Below, in pieces: positions 1-7,368 of a DNA stretch of 14,405 bases. This stretch comes from Eubacterium sp. CAG:252 (GTDB lineage: Bacteria > Bacillota > Clostridia > Lachnospirales > Lachnospiraceae): NCBI GenBank assembly GCA_000436535.1, contig FR886335.1, forward strand, positions 63,763 to 78,167, written 5' to 3'. Every line of letters starts with the position of its first letter. Within the stretch, counting starts at the first letter, position 1. The notes beneath the pieces are model-generated. The model was not told where the DNA came from and made no database searches. It saw only the letters and a list, made by a program, of their open reading frames with translations. Both the position numbers and the translations under genes were made by a program.

Positions 1-89
1 CATTCATACGCCCTTATATCATAATATGCATAATTACCCCACTTATTCATACTCAATCTATTTTTTATTATATTTTTTGTAGATTTATG

Positions 90-118
90 TTGACATATTC
101 GTATTTGTACTATAAGAT
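90..118 (+). promoter_or_regulatory. Candidate sigma-A promoter of rpsT
   Basis: A perfect -35 box TTGACA lies at 90-95. After a 17-nt spacer comes TAAGAT (113-118, four of six consensus bases). TATAAG at 111-116 is an alternative -10 with a 15-nt spacer. Transcription would start near 125, giving an rpsT leader of about 85 nt. The -35 match is strong and the -10 is moderate. Confidence 0.6.
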
Positions 119-195
119 ATATGAGTATGTTTACATTAGATCGTCCGTGTCCGGCTTTAATGCGAAACATTTAACTATGAATTTTATTAAAATTT

Positions 196-200
196 GGAGG
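196..200 (+). promoter_or_regulatory. Ribosome binding site GGAGG deciding the rpsT UUG start
   Basis: GGAGG is spaced 8 nt before the TTG at 209. The preceding 15 nt (180-194) form an AU-only palindrome, AATTTTA-T-TAAAATT, ending one base before the site. It could fold weakly next to the ribosome binding site. Confidence 0.8.
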
Positions 201-208
201 TGTACGGA

Positions 209-472
209 TTGGCTAACATTAAATCTGCTAAGAAGAGAGTAATAACAAGTCAGGTAAGAGCTGATAGAAACAAGGCTATTAAGTCTAGAGTTAAGACTTA
301 TGTAAAGAAGGTAGACGCTGCTGTTGCTGCTGGTGACAAGGCTGCTGCTGAGGCTGCTCTTCCTGTTGCTATAGCTGAGATTTCTAAGGCTACTTCTAAG
401 GGAATTTTCCACAAGAACACAGCAGCTAGAAAAGTATCTCGCATTACTAAAGCTGTTAACACTTTAGCTTAA
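209..472 (+). CDS. rpsT: 30S ribosomal protein S20
   Basis: Encodes S20, a primary 16S rRNA-binding protein of the small ribosomal subunit. The product is 87 residues, the usual length. It begins LANIKSAKKRV (L read as initiator Met) and ends KAVNTLA, with the Lys/Arg-rich N-terminus, central Ala-rich helix and HKNTAARK motif typical of the family. The TTG at 209 is preferred over the in-frame TTG at 194. It is preceded by GGAGG (196-200) with 8 nt spacing, and translation from it gives the family-standard N-terminus, whereas the upstream TTG overlaps the ribosome binding site. E. coli rpsT also uses a UUG start, tied to autogenous translational control. The gene is monocistronic here, with its own promoter and a strong terminator, and converges on holA. 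Identification is essentially certain. Confidence 0.97.
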   Translation: MANIKSAKKRVITSQVRADRNKAIKSRVKTYVKKVDAAVAAGDKAAAEAALPVAIAEISKATSKGIFHKNTAARKVSRITKAVNTLA

Positions 473-491
473 TTATTACAGGATATTATTT

Positions 492-527
492 AAGGACAGG
501 TGCATACCCTCGCACCTGTCCTTTTTT
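492..527 (+). terminator. Rho-independent terminator of rpsT
   Basis: GGACAGGTGC (494-503) pairs perfectly with GCACCTGTCC (512-521) around an 8-nt loop, preceded by AA and followed by six T residues (522-527). It begins 20 nt after the rpsT stop codon. This is a textbook intrinsic terminator on the + strand. Confidence 0.95.
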
Positions 528-536
528 CTATAATAA

Positions 537-568
537 AAGCTGTAGTTATCAATATTTAACTACAGCTT
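537..568 (-). terminator. Hairpin, possible terminator of the holA transcript
   Basis: AAGCTGTAGTTA (537-548) and TAACTACAGCTT (557-568) form a perfect 12-bp stem with an 8-nt loop. Read on the minus strand, the stem is followed by a short T-rich run (TTTTATTA), which fits a terminator for the minus-strand operon ending in holA. On the + strand no T-tract follows. Confidence 0.6.
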
Positions 569-594
569 AATCTATTGTTCTTACCAAAAATATA

Positions 595-630
595 GGTTCT
601 AAACTTTACTTGAAGGCAAGTTTTAGAACC
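595..630. repeat. Palindromic repeat, copy 1 (GGTTCTAAA...TTTAGAACC)
   Basis: GGTTCTAAA (595-603) is complementary to TTTAGAACC (622-630). The stem can continue three more pairs (CTT with AAG) past a single bulged T at 621. The same arm core recurs in the hairpin at 12589-12641. On the minus strand the hairpin is followed by TATATTTTT, so it could also act as a first terminator downstream of holA. Whether it is a mobile palindromic unit or a terminator is open. Confidence 0.6.
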
Positions 631-673
631 AAAAGATATTTCTTTTATAACCTATTTAATTTATAGTTGTTTA

Positions 674-1648
674 TCATGACGAATACTTAATAATTATCAT
701 TTCAACTCCAAGCTTATCCTGAAGTCTTCCCTGCTTTACGCACTCCTCAACATCTGCACACTCTTTTAAAATTTCCTTTATCATATCTGTTGTAAAATAC
801 TTTGACTGCGACAGATACTTACCCGCAATAAAAGGCTGTACACCCATATATGATGAAGCCTCCCTGCTTGACATTCCTTTTGCCACGCAATCCTTTGCCT
901 GTAGTATTCCATTAAACTGTCTTACTATCAGATAAAGAATAAGCATAGGTGACTCTTTTAATTCTAAGAGGTCATAATACAAATTCAGCGCCTTATCCCT
1001 GTTCTTACCCGCAACCGCCTCTATCATCTCAAATATACGGCTTGTCGTCTGCGTAGAGCATACTGCACTTATATCCTCCGGCATAACTGCCTCTTTTCCT
1101 TCACAATAGCTTATGAGCTTATCAACCTCATTCCTTATAAGCTCCATATTAGCCCCTGTCTTTTCAAGAAGCATATCACATGCCGCCTCAGCGACCTTAA
1201 AATGTTCCTTTGCAAGCATGCCTGCTATCCATTTTTTCAGCATCGCAGTTGTCTGGTAAGCCATTTCACATACATAACCAGCGCTATTTACTGCCTTATA
1301 TACCTTATTCCTCTTATCTACATTCTTTTCAATGAATATGAGTACAATATAATCTGGAAGCTTCTTAATATAATCTGCAAGCGCATCATTGGCAGACTTA
1401 AAAAATGAGCTGTCACTCACTATAACAAGTCTTCTGTCGCTAAAAAACGGCATCGTTTCACACATGGCAATAACATCCTCCGCCCTAGTGCCATCTCCTT
1501 CAAAATAGCTGTAATTAATGGTGTCATCGCCTATTATTGCCTCTTTCATCCTGTCACGGTACTGTTTTTTCAGGTACTCTTCTTCTCCATATATAAGATA
1601 TACCTTCTGATATTCACCTTTTTTAATATGTTCATTCAAAGTTTTCAT
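674..1648 (-). CDS. holA: DNA polymerase III subunit delta
   Basis: Delta subunit of the clamp loader, which opens the beta sliding clamp during replication. It is 324 residues, close to the usual 330-340. The N-terminal segment VYLIYGEEEYLKKQ (about residues 16-29) is the degenerate Walker-like start characteristic of bacterial delta. Further family features are the PFFSDRRLVIV segment, the middle AAA+-like region with MELIRNEVDKLISYC, and the C-terminal helical collar domain (RQFNGILQAKDC). Its position after comEC and next to rpsT is the standard Firmicutes arrangement. The ATG at 1648 gives the expected N-terminus but has no clear Shine-Dalgarno close upstream. A candidate promoter ends only 7 nt before the ATG. 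The stop is TGA. Confidence 0.95.
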   Translation of the reverse strand: MKTLNEHIKKGEYQKVYLIYGEEEYLKKQYRDRMKEAIIGDDTINYSYFEGDGTRAEDVIAMCETMPFFSDRRLVIVSDSSFFKSANDALADYIKKLPDYIVLIFIEKNVDKRNKVYKAVNSAGYVCEMAYQTTAMLKKWIAGMLAKEHFKVAEAACDMLLEKTGANMELIRNEVDKLISYCEGKEAVMPEDISAVCSTQTTSRIFEMIEAVAGKNRDKALNLYYDLLELKESPMLILYLIVRQFNGILQAKDCVAKGMSSREASSYMGVQPFIAGKYLSQSKYFTTDMIKEILKECADVEECVKQGRLQDKLGVEMIIIKYSS

Positions 1649-1655
1649 AAATAGT

Positions 1656-1685
1656 ATTGTAACATTTTCTTATAATCCTTGTAAA
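1656..1685 (-). promoter_or_regulatory. Candidate holA promoter directly at the start codon
   Basis: On the minus strand, TTTACA (1685-1680), an 18-nt spacer and TACAAT (1661-1656) form a sigma-A-like promoter with five of six matches in each box. Only 7 nt separate the -10 box from the holA ATG, so transcription would start at 1649 or 1648 and yield a leaderless or near-leaderless mRNA. An inverted repeat AATCCTT/AAGGATT (1674-1680 and 1700-1706) overlaps the -35 region. Confidence 0.45.
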
Positions 1686-1731
1686 TATTATTCCTTATAA
1701 AGGATTGATAATTGAATTATAAACAAAGATT

Positions 1732-1765
1732 ATAACCGCTTAGTTTCGCAGACTGGGGCAGTTAT
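1732..1765 (-). terminator. Possible weak terminator or attenuating hairpin after comEC
   Basis: In minus-strand RNA, AUAACUGC and GCGGUUAU can pair over 8 positions, including one U-G wobble, around an 18-nt loop. On the + strand the wobble becomes a C-A mismatch, so the structure fits minus-strand RNA better. Only a poor U-rich tail (AATCTTTGTTTAT) follows. It would lie 28-61 nt beyond the comEC stop codon. Confidence 0.3.
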
Positions 1766-1792
1766 TTTCGTTTGCCGATTGTGTAAAATAAA

Positions 1793-4186
1793 TTAACGAC
1801 TGACACAATAACTTTTTATCTGCATATTCATACTATCAACCTTAACAATAACCGCCCCGCCCTCATCTGTTCTATAGCTGGCAGCGCCAAGAGCCTCTAT
1901 TCTTTGCAGCATTTCCTTATGCGGATGCTTATACCTGTTATCTATGCCACACGATATCAGTGCCGCCGCAGGACTTATGTACTCAAGAAACTCTTCACTG
2001 CTTGAATACTTTGAGCCGTGATGTCCTGCCTTTAATATGCTTGTATTAAGCTTTCCGTTCCAGTCACTCATCATACACTGCTCCGCCTTTTTTCCTGCAT
2101 CTCCCATCATCATCATTGAAAATCCTCCGTAACGTATCCGGTATACCGCTGAAAAGTCATTAATATCCTCATAATCATAATCTGCACACGGATGCATACA
2201 GGTTACACTGAAATCACCGCCATTAACAAGCCTGTCACCAGCCTTTTTATAACTGAGCCTTATTCCTGCATTTTCTATAGTATTAACCATTTCCATATAC
2301 GAAGCCACATTTTCCTTATTCTTTATATCAGGCATAACAATCTCTCCTATGACAAATGTATCATTGCACATATCTATAAGCTCTTTTATGCCATTAATAT
2401 GATCAGCATCAGTATGACTTATTATAATATAGTCAATACGTTTAACTCCCATAGCCCTTAAAGCCGGATATATCCTGTACTTTCCAACATTTTTAATATC
2501 AGTGCTTCCTCCGTCAAAAAGGTAATTAACACCATTTACATCCCTTAAATATATGCAGTCGCCCTGCCCTACATCTAGCATGCTGATATACAACCCATTA
2601 TATGGAATATAATGCATATTAAGAGCTGCTGTCACAATCAATACAACCATAACAATATTTTTAATATATACTTTCATATACCTGCCCATATAATACCTAA
2701 AGTTGTCCGACTCCACTACAATACATGTACACAGAACAATCGCATATATAACTATCTGTACCACCTGCGGTCTTCCTGTAACATAAGACTTTCCATACGT
2801 CCCTGCAATATCACACACCAATCCATAAAACTTAAGAATATAGTCTGCCGCACCTGCAAAAAATACCGCTGCATTTATAGAAATTAATCCTGCTATCCCT
2901 GTTATTATGCCACTTATCATAACAACCGGCATAAGCGGTATGACTATGCAGTTAAGTATAATACTTATAAATGTGGTTTCATATGAATAATATAATACTG
3001 CTGGCAGCAGCGTAATCTGCACAGCTATGCAGCAGCTTAACGAATCACACAGCATATATATAAGTTCATCTGCCAATGTCCGTTTTTTTCTATATTTTTT
3101 TCTGACTACAATAAGTGTCTTATCTTCAGATACGAATAGTGGAAATACAAGTGCTATGCCAAGTATAGCAAGAAATGACATAATATATGACATATTACAC
3201 ACTGAGTAAGGATTGGATAATAGCTGTAGCACTGATGCTATCGATAATGCTGTGAGCATATCATAAGTTCTTGCCCTAACGTCCGCAATAATGGCTATAA
3301 CAAGCATACCAACCGCCCTTGCCGCTGACACTGGCGAACCTGTCATCATAAGATAGCATAATATGACAATAATACCTGCAACTGCTGATATGCTGCGGTC
3401 AAGCCTTTTCCTTAACAGCCTGTATACACTCATTCCAGCTATTGATATATGTAATCCGCTTATAGCAAGAAGATGTGACATACCGCTTTTCTGATACATT
3501 TCCTTTATGTCACCATCAAGCTCATACTTATCGCCCAAAACCATAGAATTCATGAGCTGACAGGCTTTCTCATCAAATACCACTCTGTATACATTTTTAA
3601 TACGCTGCTTTAACCTGTATAACTGCGCCTTAAGGCTGTCAGAGTTTCCCTTAACCAATTCTATATTATCAGCGTTGCATTTGTACGGATAACCGCCTGA
3701 TGTATAATACATATAGCTGTTAAAGTTACCGGGATTACGCTCCCTTTCAAAACGTTTCACAGTACCATATACAATGAGCTCGTCATCCACACATATATTG
3801 TCTGCTGCCTTGCTGTTGGCATATACAACTATCCCCATCGCATTAAGGCTGTTGCTTTTAAGATACAGCATTACATAGTCATTTTTATAAGCTATATTAT
3901 CCACTGTACCACTAAAACTTTCATAATCATAAATCTTATCAAGACTCCCGCTTATATGCATAGCCTGTATTATTGTTATGGGATATAATATAAAAACAAG
4001 AAAATAAAAGACAGGCACCATGTTTATGCGTATATAAAACATAACTGCGCCTAATAATATAATTCCAATAAAAAGTGTCACAAGAATATATTCTGTAAGG
4101 CTAAACCCTGCATATTCCAGACACCACACAGATATCACCGCAGCCATAAGCTGTATTACAGCCACGGTGAATAAAGGTCTTTTCAA
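1793..4186 (-). CDS. comEC: ComEC/Rec2 DNA internalization protein
   Basis: Polytopic membrane channel that carries single-stranded transforming DNA into the cytoplasm. At 797 residues it is full length with all three family domains. Residues 1-75 are N-terminal membrane segments, followed by an extracytoplasmic OB-like region (about 85-180). The competence domain has the signature GMSHLLAISGLHISIAG (235-251). The C-terminal metallo-beta-lactamase-like domain has MLDVGQGDC (536-544), FDGGSTD, HTDADH (591-596), MMGDA (693-697) and AGHHGSKYSSS (720-730). The zinc/nuclease-type motifs look intact, so the domain could be catalytically active. The start codon is TTG. A purine-rich AAGGA lies about 13 nt upstream, slightly far, and an ATG at codon 14 is a possible alternative. 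It lies 33 nt after the lipoprotein gene. Confidence 0.95.
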   Translation of the reverse strand: MKRPLFTVAVIQLMAAVISVWCLEYAGFSLTEYILVTLFIGIILLGAVMFYIRINMVPVFYFLVFILYPITIIQAMHISGSLDKIYDYESFSGTVDNIAYKNDYVMLYLKSNSLNAMGIVVYANSKAADNICVDDELIVYGTVKRFERERNPGNFNSYMYYTSGGYPYKCNADNIELVKGNSDSLKAQLYRLKQRIKNVYRVVFDEKACQLMNSMVLGDKYELDGDIKEMYQKSGMSHLLAISGLHISIAGMSVYRLLRKRLDRSISAVAGIIVILCYLMMTGSPVSAARAVGMLVIAIIADVRARTYDMLTALSIASVLQLLSNPYSVCNMSYIMSFLAILGIALVFPLFVSEDKTLIVVRKKYRKKRTLADELIYMLCDSLSCCIAVQITLLPAVLYYSYETTFISIILNCIVIPLMPVVMISGIITGIAGLISINAAVFFAGAADYILKFYGLVCDIAGTYGKSYVTGRPQVVQIVIYAIVLCTCIVVESDNFRYYMGRYMKVYIKNIVMVVLIVTAALNMHYIPYNGLYISMLDVGQGDCIYLRDVNGVNYLFDGGSTDIKNVGKYRIYPALRAMGVKRIDYIIISHTDADHINGIKELIDMCNDTFVIGEIVMPDIKNKENVASYMEMVNTIENAGIRLSYKKAGDRLVNGGDFSVTCMHPCADYDYEDINDFSAVYRIRYGGFSMMMMGDAGKKAEQCMMSDWNGKLNTSILKAGHHGSKYSSSEEFLEYISPAAALISCGIDNRYKHPHKEMLQRIEALGAASYRTDEGGAVIVKVDSMNMQIKSYCVSR

Positions 4187-4219
4187 TACTTAATTCCGTT
4201 CCTTTCCGGAACACATAAC

Positions 4220-5140
4220 TTACCTTACCAAAGACTGGTTATACTTATATAGGCGGTCAAGGCTTATATTATCCTTGAATTCCTTTGAATAATCACCGTT
4301 GATAAATATCTTGACTGAGTCTATATAATCAAGCGAACATAACGAATTCACTATAGAATATATCTCAACCTCTGATGCAACATTTACAAGTTCATCCGCA
4401 AATTCTTCACTGAGATTGACATAGCACACCTTATCTACTACAGATACACCAAGCAGCTTCACACCCTCCGGAAGAGAAGAATAACAATTCTGTGTTGTCG
4501 GTCCGCTTATAAGACGCTGGACTATCATTTTTTCCACCGACATATTTTTATTATATGCAAGTATTTCCTTAACCTTCACAAGACCAGTTCCATCCTCATC
4601 GGCATAGTACAACTGCACATTACGCCAGTTCATTTCACCTATATTGCTGTCAGACTCCGTAAAATCATTGCTTTTAAGAAGACCTATAATACTTCCATCT
4701 TCGTATTCAGCTTCCTTGCCATCAATATAAAAATGTACATAAACAATATCATCTATCTGAGTAACCATCTTAACAACTGCTGCCCTGAATAACAGCTCTG
4801 TCTGTGAATTCATCTGCTTATAAGTCGTTGTGTAATTAAGGTTTACCGTCTTTCCCTTCACATTAACCTCCAGAAGATTAACATTTTCAGGCTTTATGAC
4901 ATACTCATCCTTGCTTGATGATCTTATATTCATATTATCTAACAGTGCCTTTACTTTTTCTTCAACAGAAGCACTCTCGTCTATCCTACAGTCGCGTGCA
5001 ATAAGCTTATCCCTTGAACTGTTCGTATAATATATAGTGTACTTTTTATCACTGCTGCCAGAAGAACATGCATTTACAGACACAATCATACTGACACATA
5101 TCAATATATATATTATTCTTTTTGCAATCTTACTAAACAT
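4220..5140 (-). CDS. GerMN-domain lipoprotein
   Basis: Predicted membrane-anchored extracytoplasmic lipoprotein. With the start at 5140 it has 306 residues: positive N-terminus MFSKIAKR, hydrophobic stretch (9-21) and a lipobox SVNAC with the lipidated Cys at 25. Two GerMN-like repeats follow (about 35-150 and 174-290). The second contains the typical VQRLISGP, SSLPEGVKLLGVSV and VCYVNLSEEF segments. GerMN domains occur in spore germination protein GerM and in actinobacterial LpqB. The ATG at 5140 is chosen because AGGAG (5151-5147) lies 6 nt upstream. An upstream in-frame ATG at 5170 would add 10 hydrophilic residues ahead of the signal peptide and lacks a Shine-Dalgarno. It follows the kinase gene closely, suggesting a partner or modulator of that kinase. 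This is inference; the ligand is unknown. Confidence 0.85.
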   Translation of the reverse strand: MFSKIAKRIIYILICVSMIVSVNACSSGSSDKKYTIYYTNSSRDKLIARDCRIDESASVEEKVKALLDNMNIRSSSKDEYVIKPENVNLLEVNVKGKTVNLNYTTTYKQMNSQTELLFRAAVVKMVTQIDDIVYVHFYIDGKEAEYEDGSIIGLLKSNDFTESDSNIGEMNWRNVQLYYADEDGTGLVKVKEILAYNKNMSVEKMIVQRLISGPTTQNCYSSLPEGVKLLGVSVVDKVCYVNLSEEFADELVNVASEVEIYSIVNSLCSLDYIDSVKIFINGDYSKEFKDNISLDRLYKYNQSLVR

Positions 5141-5146
5141 GCGCCT

Positions 5147-5151
5147 CTCCT
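5147..5151 (-). promoter_or_regulatory. Ribosome binding site AGGAG deciding the lipoprotein start
   Basis: AGGAG is spaced 6 nt before the ATG at 5140. The other in-frame ATG at 5170 has only AATTAAGAC upstream, without a clear Shine-Dalgarno. Using 5140 puts the signal peptide at the extreme N-terminus as expected for a lipoprotein. Confidence 0.75.
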
Positions 5152-5173
5152 GTTCTGTGTTACTAAACATGTC

Positions 5174-6664
5174 TTAATTTTCGTCTTCTTCAACATAATT
5201 AAGAGGTATTCTGAACGTAAATGTTGTTCCCATACCTTCCTCGCTATAAAGCTTTATCGTACCATGATGCATAAGTATGATATTCTTTACTATTGATAAT
5301 CCAAGGCCTGTTCCGCCAGTTTCCCTTGATCTTGCCTTATCTACCCTGTAGAACCTCTCAAACACCTTACCCTGGCTGTCCTTAGGAATACCTATTCCTG
5401 AATCCTCAACCCTTACATAAAAAAACTGGTGGTCCGCATTGAGCGATACATGTACCCAGCCATCCATATTATTATACTTAATTGCATTTTCAACAAGATT
5501 AGATATAACCTGTGTGAGCTTAACCTCATCAACCTGCGCAACAACCGGTCTGAAGCTCTCAAACAAAATCTCAATATTCTTCTTCTGTGCAAGAGGCTTA
5601 AGTCTTTTTAATACAAGCTCTAACAGCTCATTCATATTAACAGATGATATATTAAGCGTAGATGATGCCCTATCAAGCCTTACCATACACAACAGGTCTT
5701 CAATAATCTTATTCTCCCTGTCAATCTCACTTACAATATCCTCCATAAACTCCTTATACACTTCAACAGGTACATCCTCCTGCATATTAAGCGAATCTGC
5801 AAGCACCTTTATCGATGTTATAGGTGTCTTAAGCTCATGCGATACATTTGACACAAACTCCGACCTTGAAGAATCAAGCTCGCTGTTCTTATCCATTATA
5901 CTGTTAAAATGTGTGGCAAAATCCTTAAGCTCAGTTGAGCCTTTCACCTCAACCCTCTTATCTATATAGCCAAAGTCCACATCCTCGACAACCTTTAAAG
6001 CCTTCTTATATCTTCTTATATAGAAGTATGAAAGAACTATTGAGCATACTATGATAAATGTAATAACAACAAACACTATCATATATATTCCCTCAAATGC
6101 ATCTCCTGCAAGCACTCTTATGTCAGATATATCCAGACTCACCACCAGAACCGCGATAACACTGCCCTCATTATTGTATATAGGTGAAACAGCCTCTATA
6201 TTGCCAACTTTACGGTTATACTCCGCAACAGCCTTTGAATTCTCATACACATTTATTACCTTTGAACTTACAATAGTCTTTCCGGTATCTACCGCATACG
6301 TATCAAGGCTTACCATATACTTTCTATCTACCACACGAATTCTTGCCTGATTAAGCGCAGAATAGTTCATAAGATTTTCATACATCCCATCATTCCTTGC
6401 ATCCGAAAGGTCCTTGTAGTCTGTAAATTCAGCCGACATAAGCACTGCCTCATTACAGACATAGTCCTTTCTTGAATTAATGAGCGAACTGATATATGAA
6501 TACTCTACTGCCGCAACCGCCGATACAGTAGATATGACTGCCAGCACCGATACCATCAATATTATCCTGAAACGTGCGCTAAACAGGCACTTACGGATAC
6601 CACCTATAATCTTATCCAACTTAACTGGCTTATTATGTGTTCCCATATCATTATGTTTAAACAT
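5174..6664 (-). CDS. Membrane sensor histidine kinase (HAMP-HisKA-HATPase_c)
   Basis: Orthodox two-component sensor of 496 residues. Transmembrane helix 1 spans about 33-53 and helix 2 about 193-216. They enclose an extracytoplasmic sensor of roughly 138 residues containing a GSVIAVLVVSLDIS segment reminiscent of Cache/PAS-like sensors. A HAMP linker (about 216-268) follows, then the HisKA H-box VSHELKTPI with the phosphoacceptor His276, the N-box VENAIKYN (391-398), G1 box DSGIGIP (421-427), F-box FERFYR (435-440) and G2 box GGTGLGL (450-456). All catalytic motifs are intact. The start at 6664 overlaps the response regulator stop by 8 nt, indicating translational coupling. An ATG at codon 7 lacks a ribosome binding site. 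It most resembles the PhoR/VicK/MtrB type of kinase; the signal is unknown. Confidence 0.93.
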   Translation of the reverse strand: MFKHNDMGTHNKPVKLDKIIGGIRKCLFSARFRIILMVSVLAVISTVSAVAAVEYSYISSLINSRKDYVCNEAVLMSAEFTDYKDLSDARNDGMYENLMNYSALNQARIRVVDRKYMVSLDTYAVDTGKTIVSSKVINVYENSKAVAEYNRKVGNIEAVSPIYNNEGSVIAVLVVSLDISDIRVLAGDAFEGIYMIVFVVITFIIVCSIVLSYFYIRRYKKALKVVEDVDFGYIDKRVEVKGSTELKDFATHFNSIMDKNSELDSSRSEFVSNVSHELKTPITSIKVLADSLNMQEDVPVEVYKEFMEDIVSEIDRENKIIEDLLCMVRLDRASSTLNISSVNMNELLELVLKRLKPLAQKKNIEILFESFRPVVAQVDEVKLTQVISNLVENAIKYNNMDGWVHVSLNADHQFFYVRVEDSGIGIPKDSQGKVFERFYRVDKARSRETGGTGLGLSIVKNIILMHHGTIKLYSEEGMGTTFTFRIPLNYVEEDEN

Positions 6665-7349
6665 TAAAATAATAACCTACTCCCCACTTGGTATGAACAT
6701 ACTTAGGATCACTTGAATTATCCTCTATCTTTTCGCGCAGACGTCTTATATGGACATCCACTGTTCTTCCATCGCCCGGATAATCAGCTCCCCATACTGT
6801 CTTTAACAATGTATCCCTGCTGTATACCCTGTTAGGGTTAAAAGCAAGAAGCTCAAGCAGGTCAAATTCTTTGGCTGTAAGATATATTTCCTTGCCCTTG
6901 ATAAAAAGACTTCTGCTGTCGCAGTCTATCTTCATATCTCCAATAACTAAAACATTGCTCTTAACTGCCTCTTTTTCCTTATTGCTGTTATTTCTTCTTA
7001 ATATGGCCTTCATTCTCGCCTTTACTTCAAGAATATTAAATGGTTTTGTAATATAGTCATCTGCACCATATTCAAGCCCCATAATCTTATCCATATCATC
7101 ACCTTTAGCAGTAAGCATAATAATAGGCACATTAGAGAATTCCCTTATCTGCTGGCATACCTCAAGACCATTCATCTTTGGAAGCATAATATCTAAAAGA
7201 ATTATATCGTAATCGTTGTTCTTAGCCATATTTAACGCCTCTTCTCCGTCATATGCGCAGTCAACAACGCTATAATCCTGTATAAGACTAAACTTTATAC
7301 CTTTAACAATCATCTTTTCATCATCTACAACTAATACCTTACCAGCCAT
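6657..7349 (-). CDS. OmpR/PhoB-family response regulator
   Basis: DNA-binding transcription factor of 230 residues, presumably phosphorylated by the kinase encoded immediately downstream. The receiver domain (about 3-117) has acidic residues Asp9/Asp10, phosphoacceptor Asp53 (IILLDIMLP), Thr80 (MLTAKG) and Lys102 (TKPF). The C-terminal winged helix (about 133-229) shows LTAKEFDLLELLA, TVDVHIRRLREKIE and the ending KWGVGYYF typical of OmpR/PhoB members. The ATG at 7349 is preceded by AAGGAG with 11 nt spacing and gives the canonical N-terminus MAGKVLVVDDE. A longer frame reaching into comEA is not needed. The gene begins 19 nt after comEA ends. Targets are unknown. Autoregulation of the operon or control of competence or cell-envelope genes is plausible but not shown. 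Confidence 0.94.
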   Translation of the reverse strand: MAGKVLVVDDEKMIVKGIKFSLIQDYSVVDCAYDGEEALNMAKNNDYDIILLDIMLPKMNGLEVCQQIREFSNVPIIMLTAKGDDMDKIMGLEYGADDYITKPFNILEVKARMKAILRRNNSNKEKEAVKSNVLVIGDMKIDCDSRSLFIKGKEIYLTAKEFDLLELLAFNPNRVYSRDTLLKTVWGADYPGDGRTVDVHIRRLREKIEDNSSDPKYVHTKWGVGYYFNV

Positions 7350-7368
7350 ATCTGTAATTACTCCTTGC

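Larger units (their letters stand above)
1..208. other. Intergenic region and 5' leader upstream of rpsT
   Basis: AT-rich non-coding stretch. The right half carries the rpsT promoter and a leader of roughly 85 nt. At the extreme left, a minus-strand ATG at 3..1 is preceded by an AAGGG motif (15..11) at about 7 nt, so a divergent gene may begin exactly at the window edge. Only three bases of it would be present, so this cannot be confirmed. A 15-nt palindrome of AU pairs (180-194) directly abuts the rpsT Shine-Dalgarno. Confidence 0.5.

Noticed and set aside
1..15. Start of a divergent minus-strand gene at base 3 with AAGGG upstream
   Set aside because: Only one codon would be inside the window; two overlapping ATGs (7..5 and 3..1) are possible and nothing coding can be judged.
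131..412. Open frame on the minus strand across rpsT
   Set aside because: It is antisense to a certain ribosomal protein gene, is Ser/Leu-rich low complexity, and has no ribosome binding site.
4198..4212. GTTCC/GGAAC hairpin between the lipoprotein gene and comEC
   Set aside because: Five base pairs in a 33-nt gap with no U-tract; too small to call a terminator or regulator.
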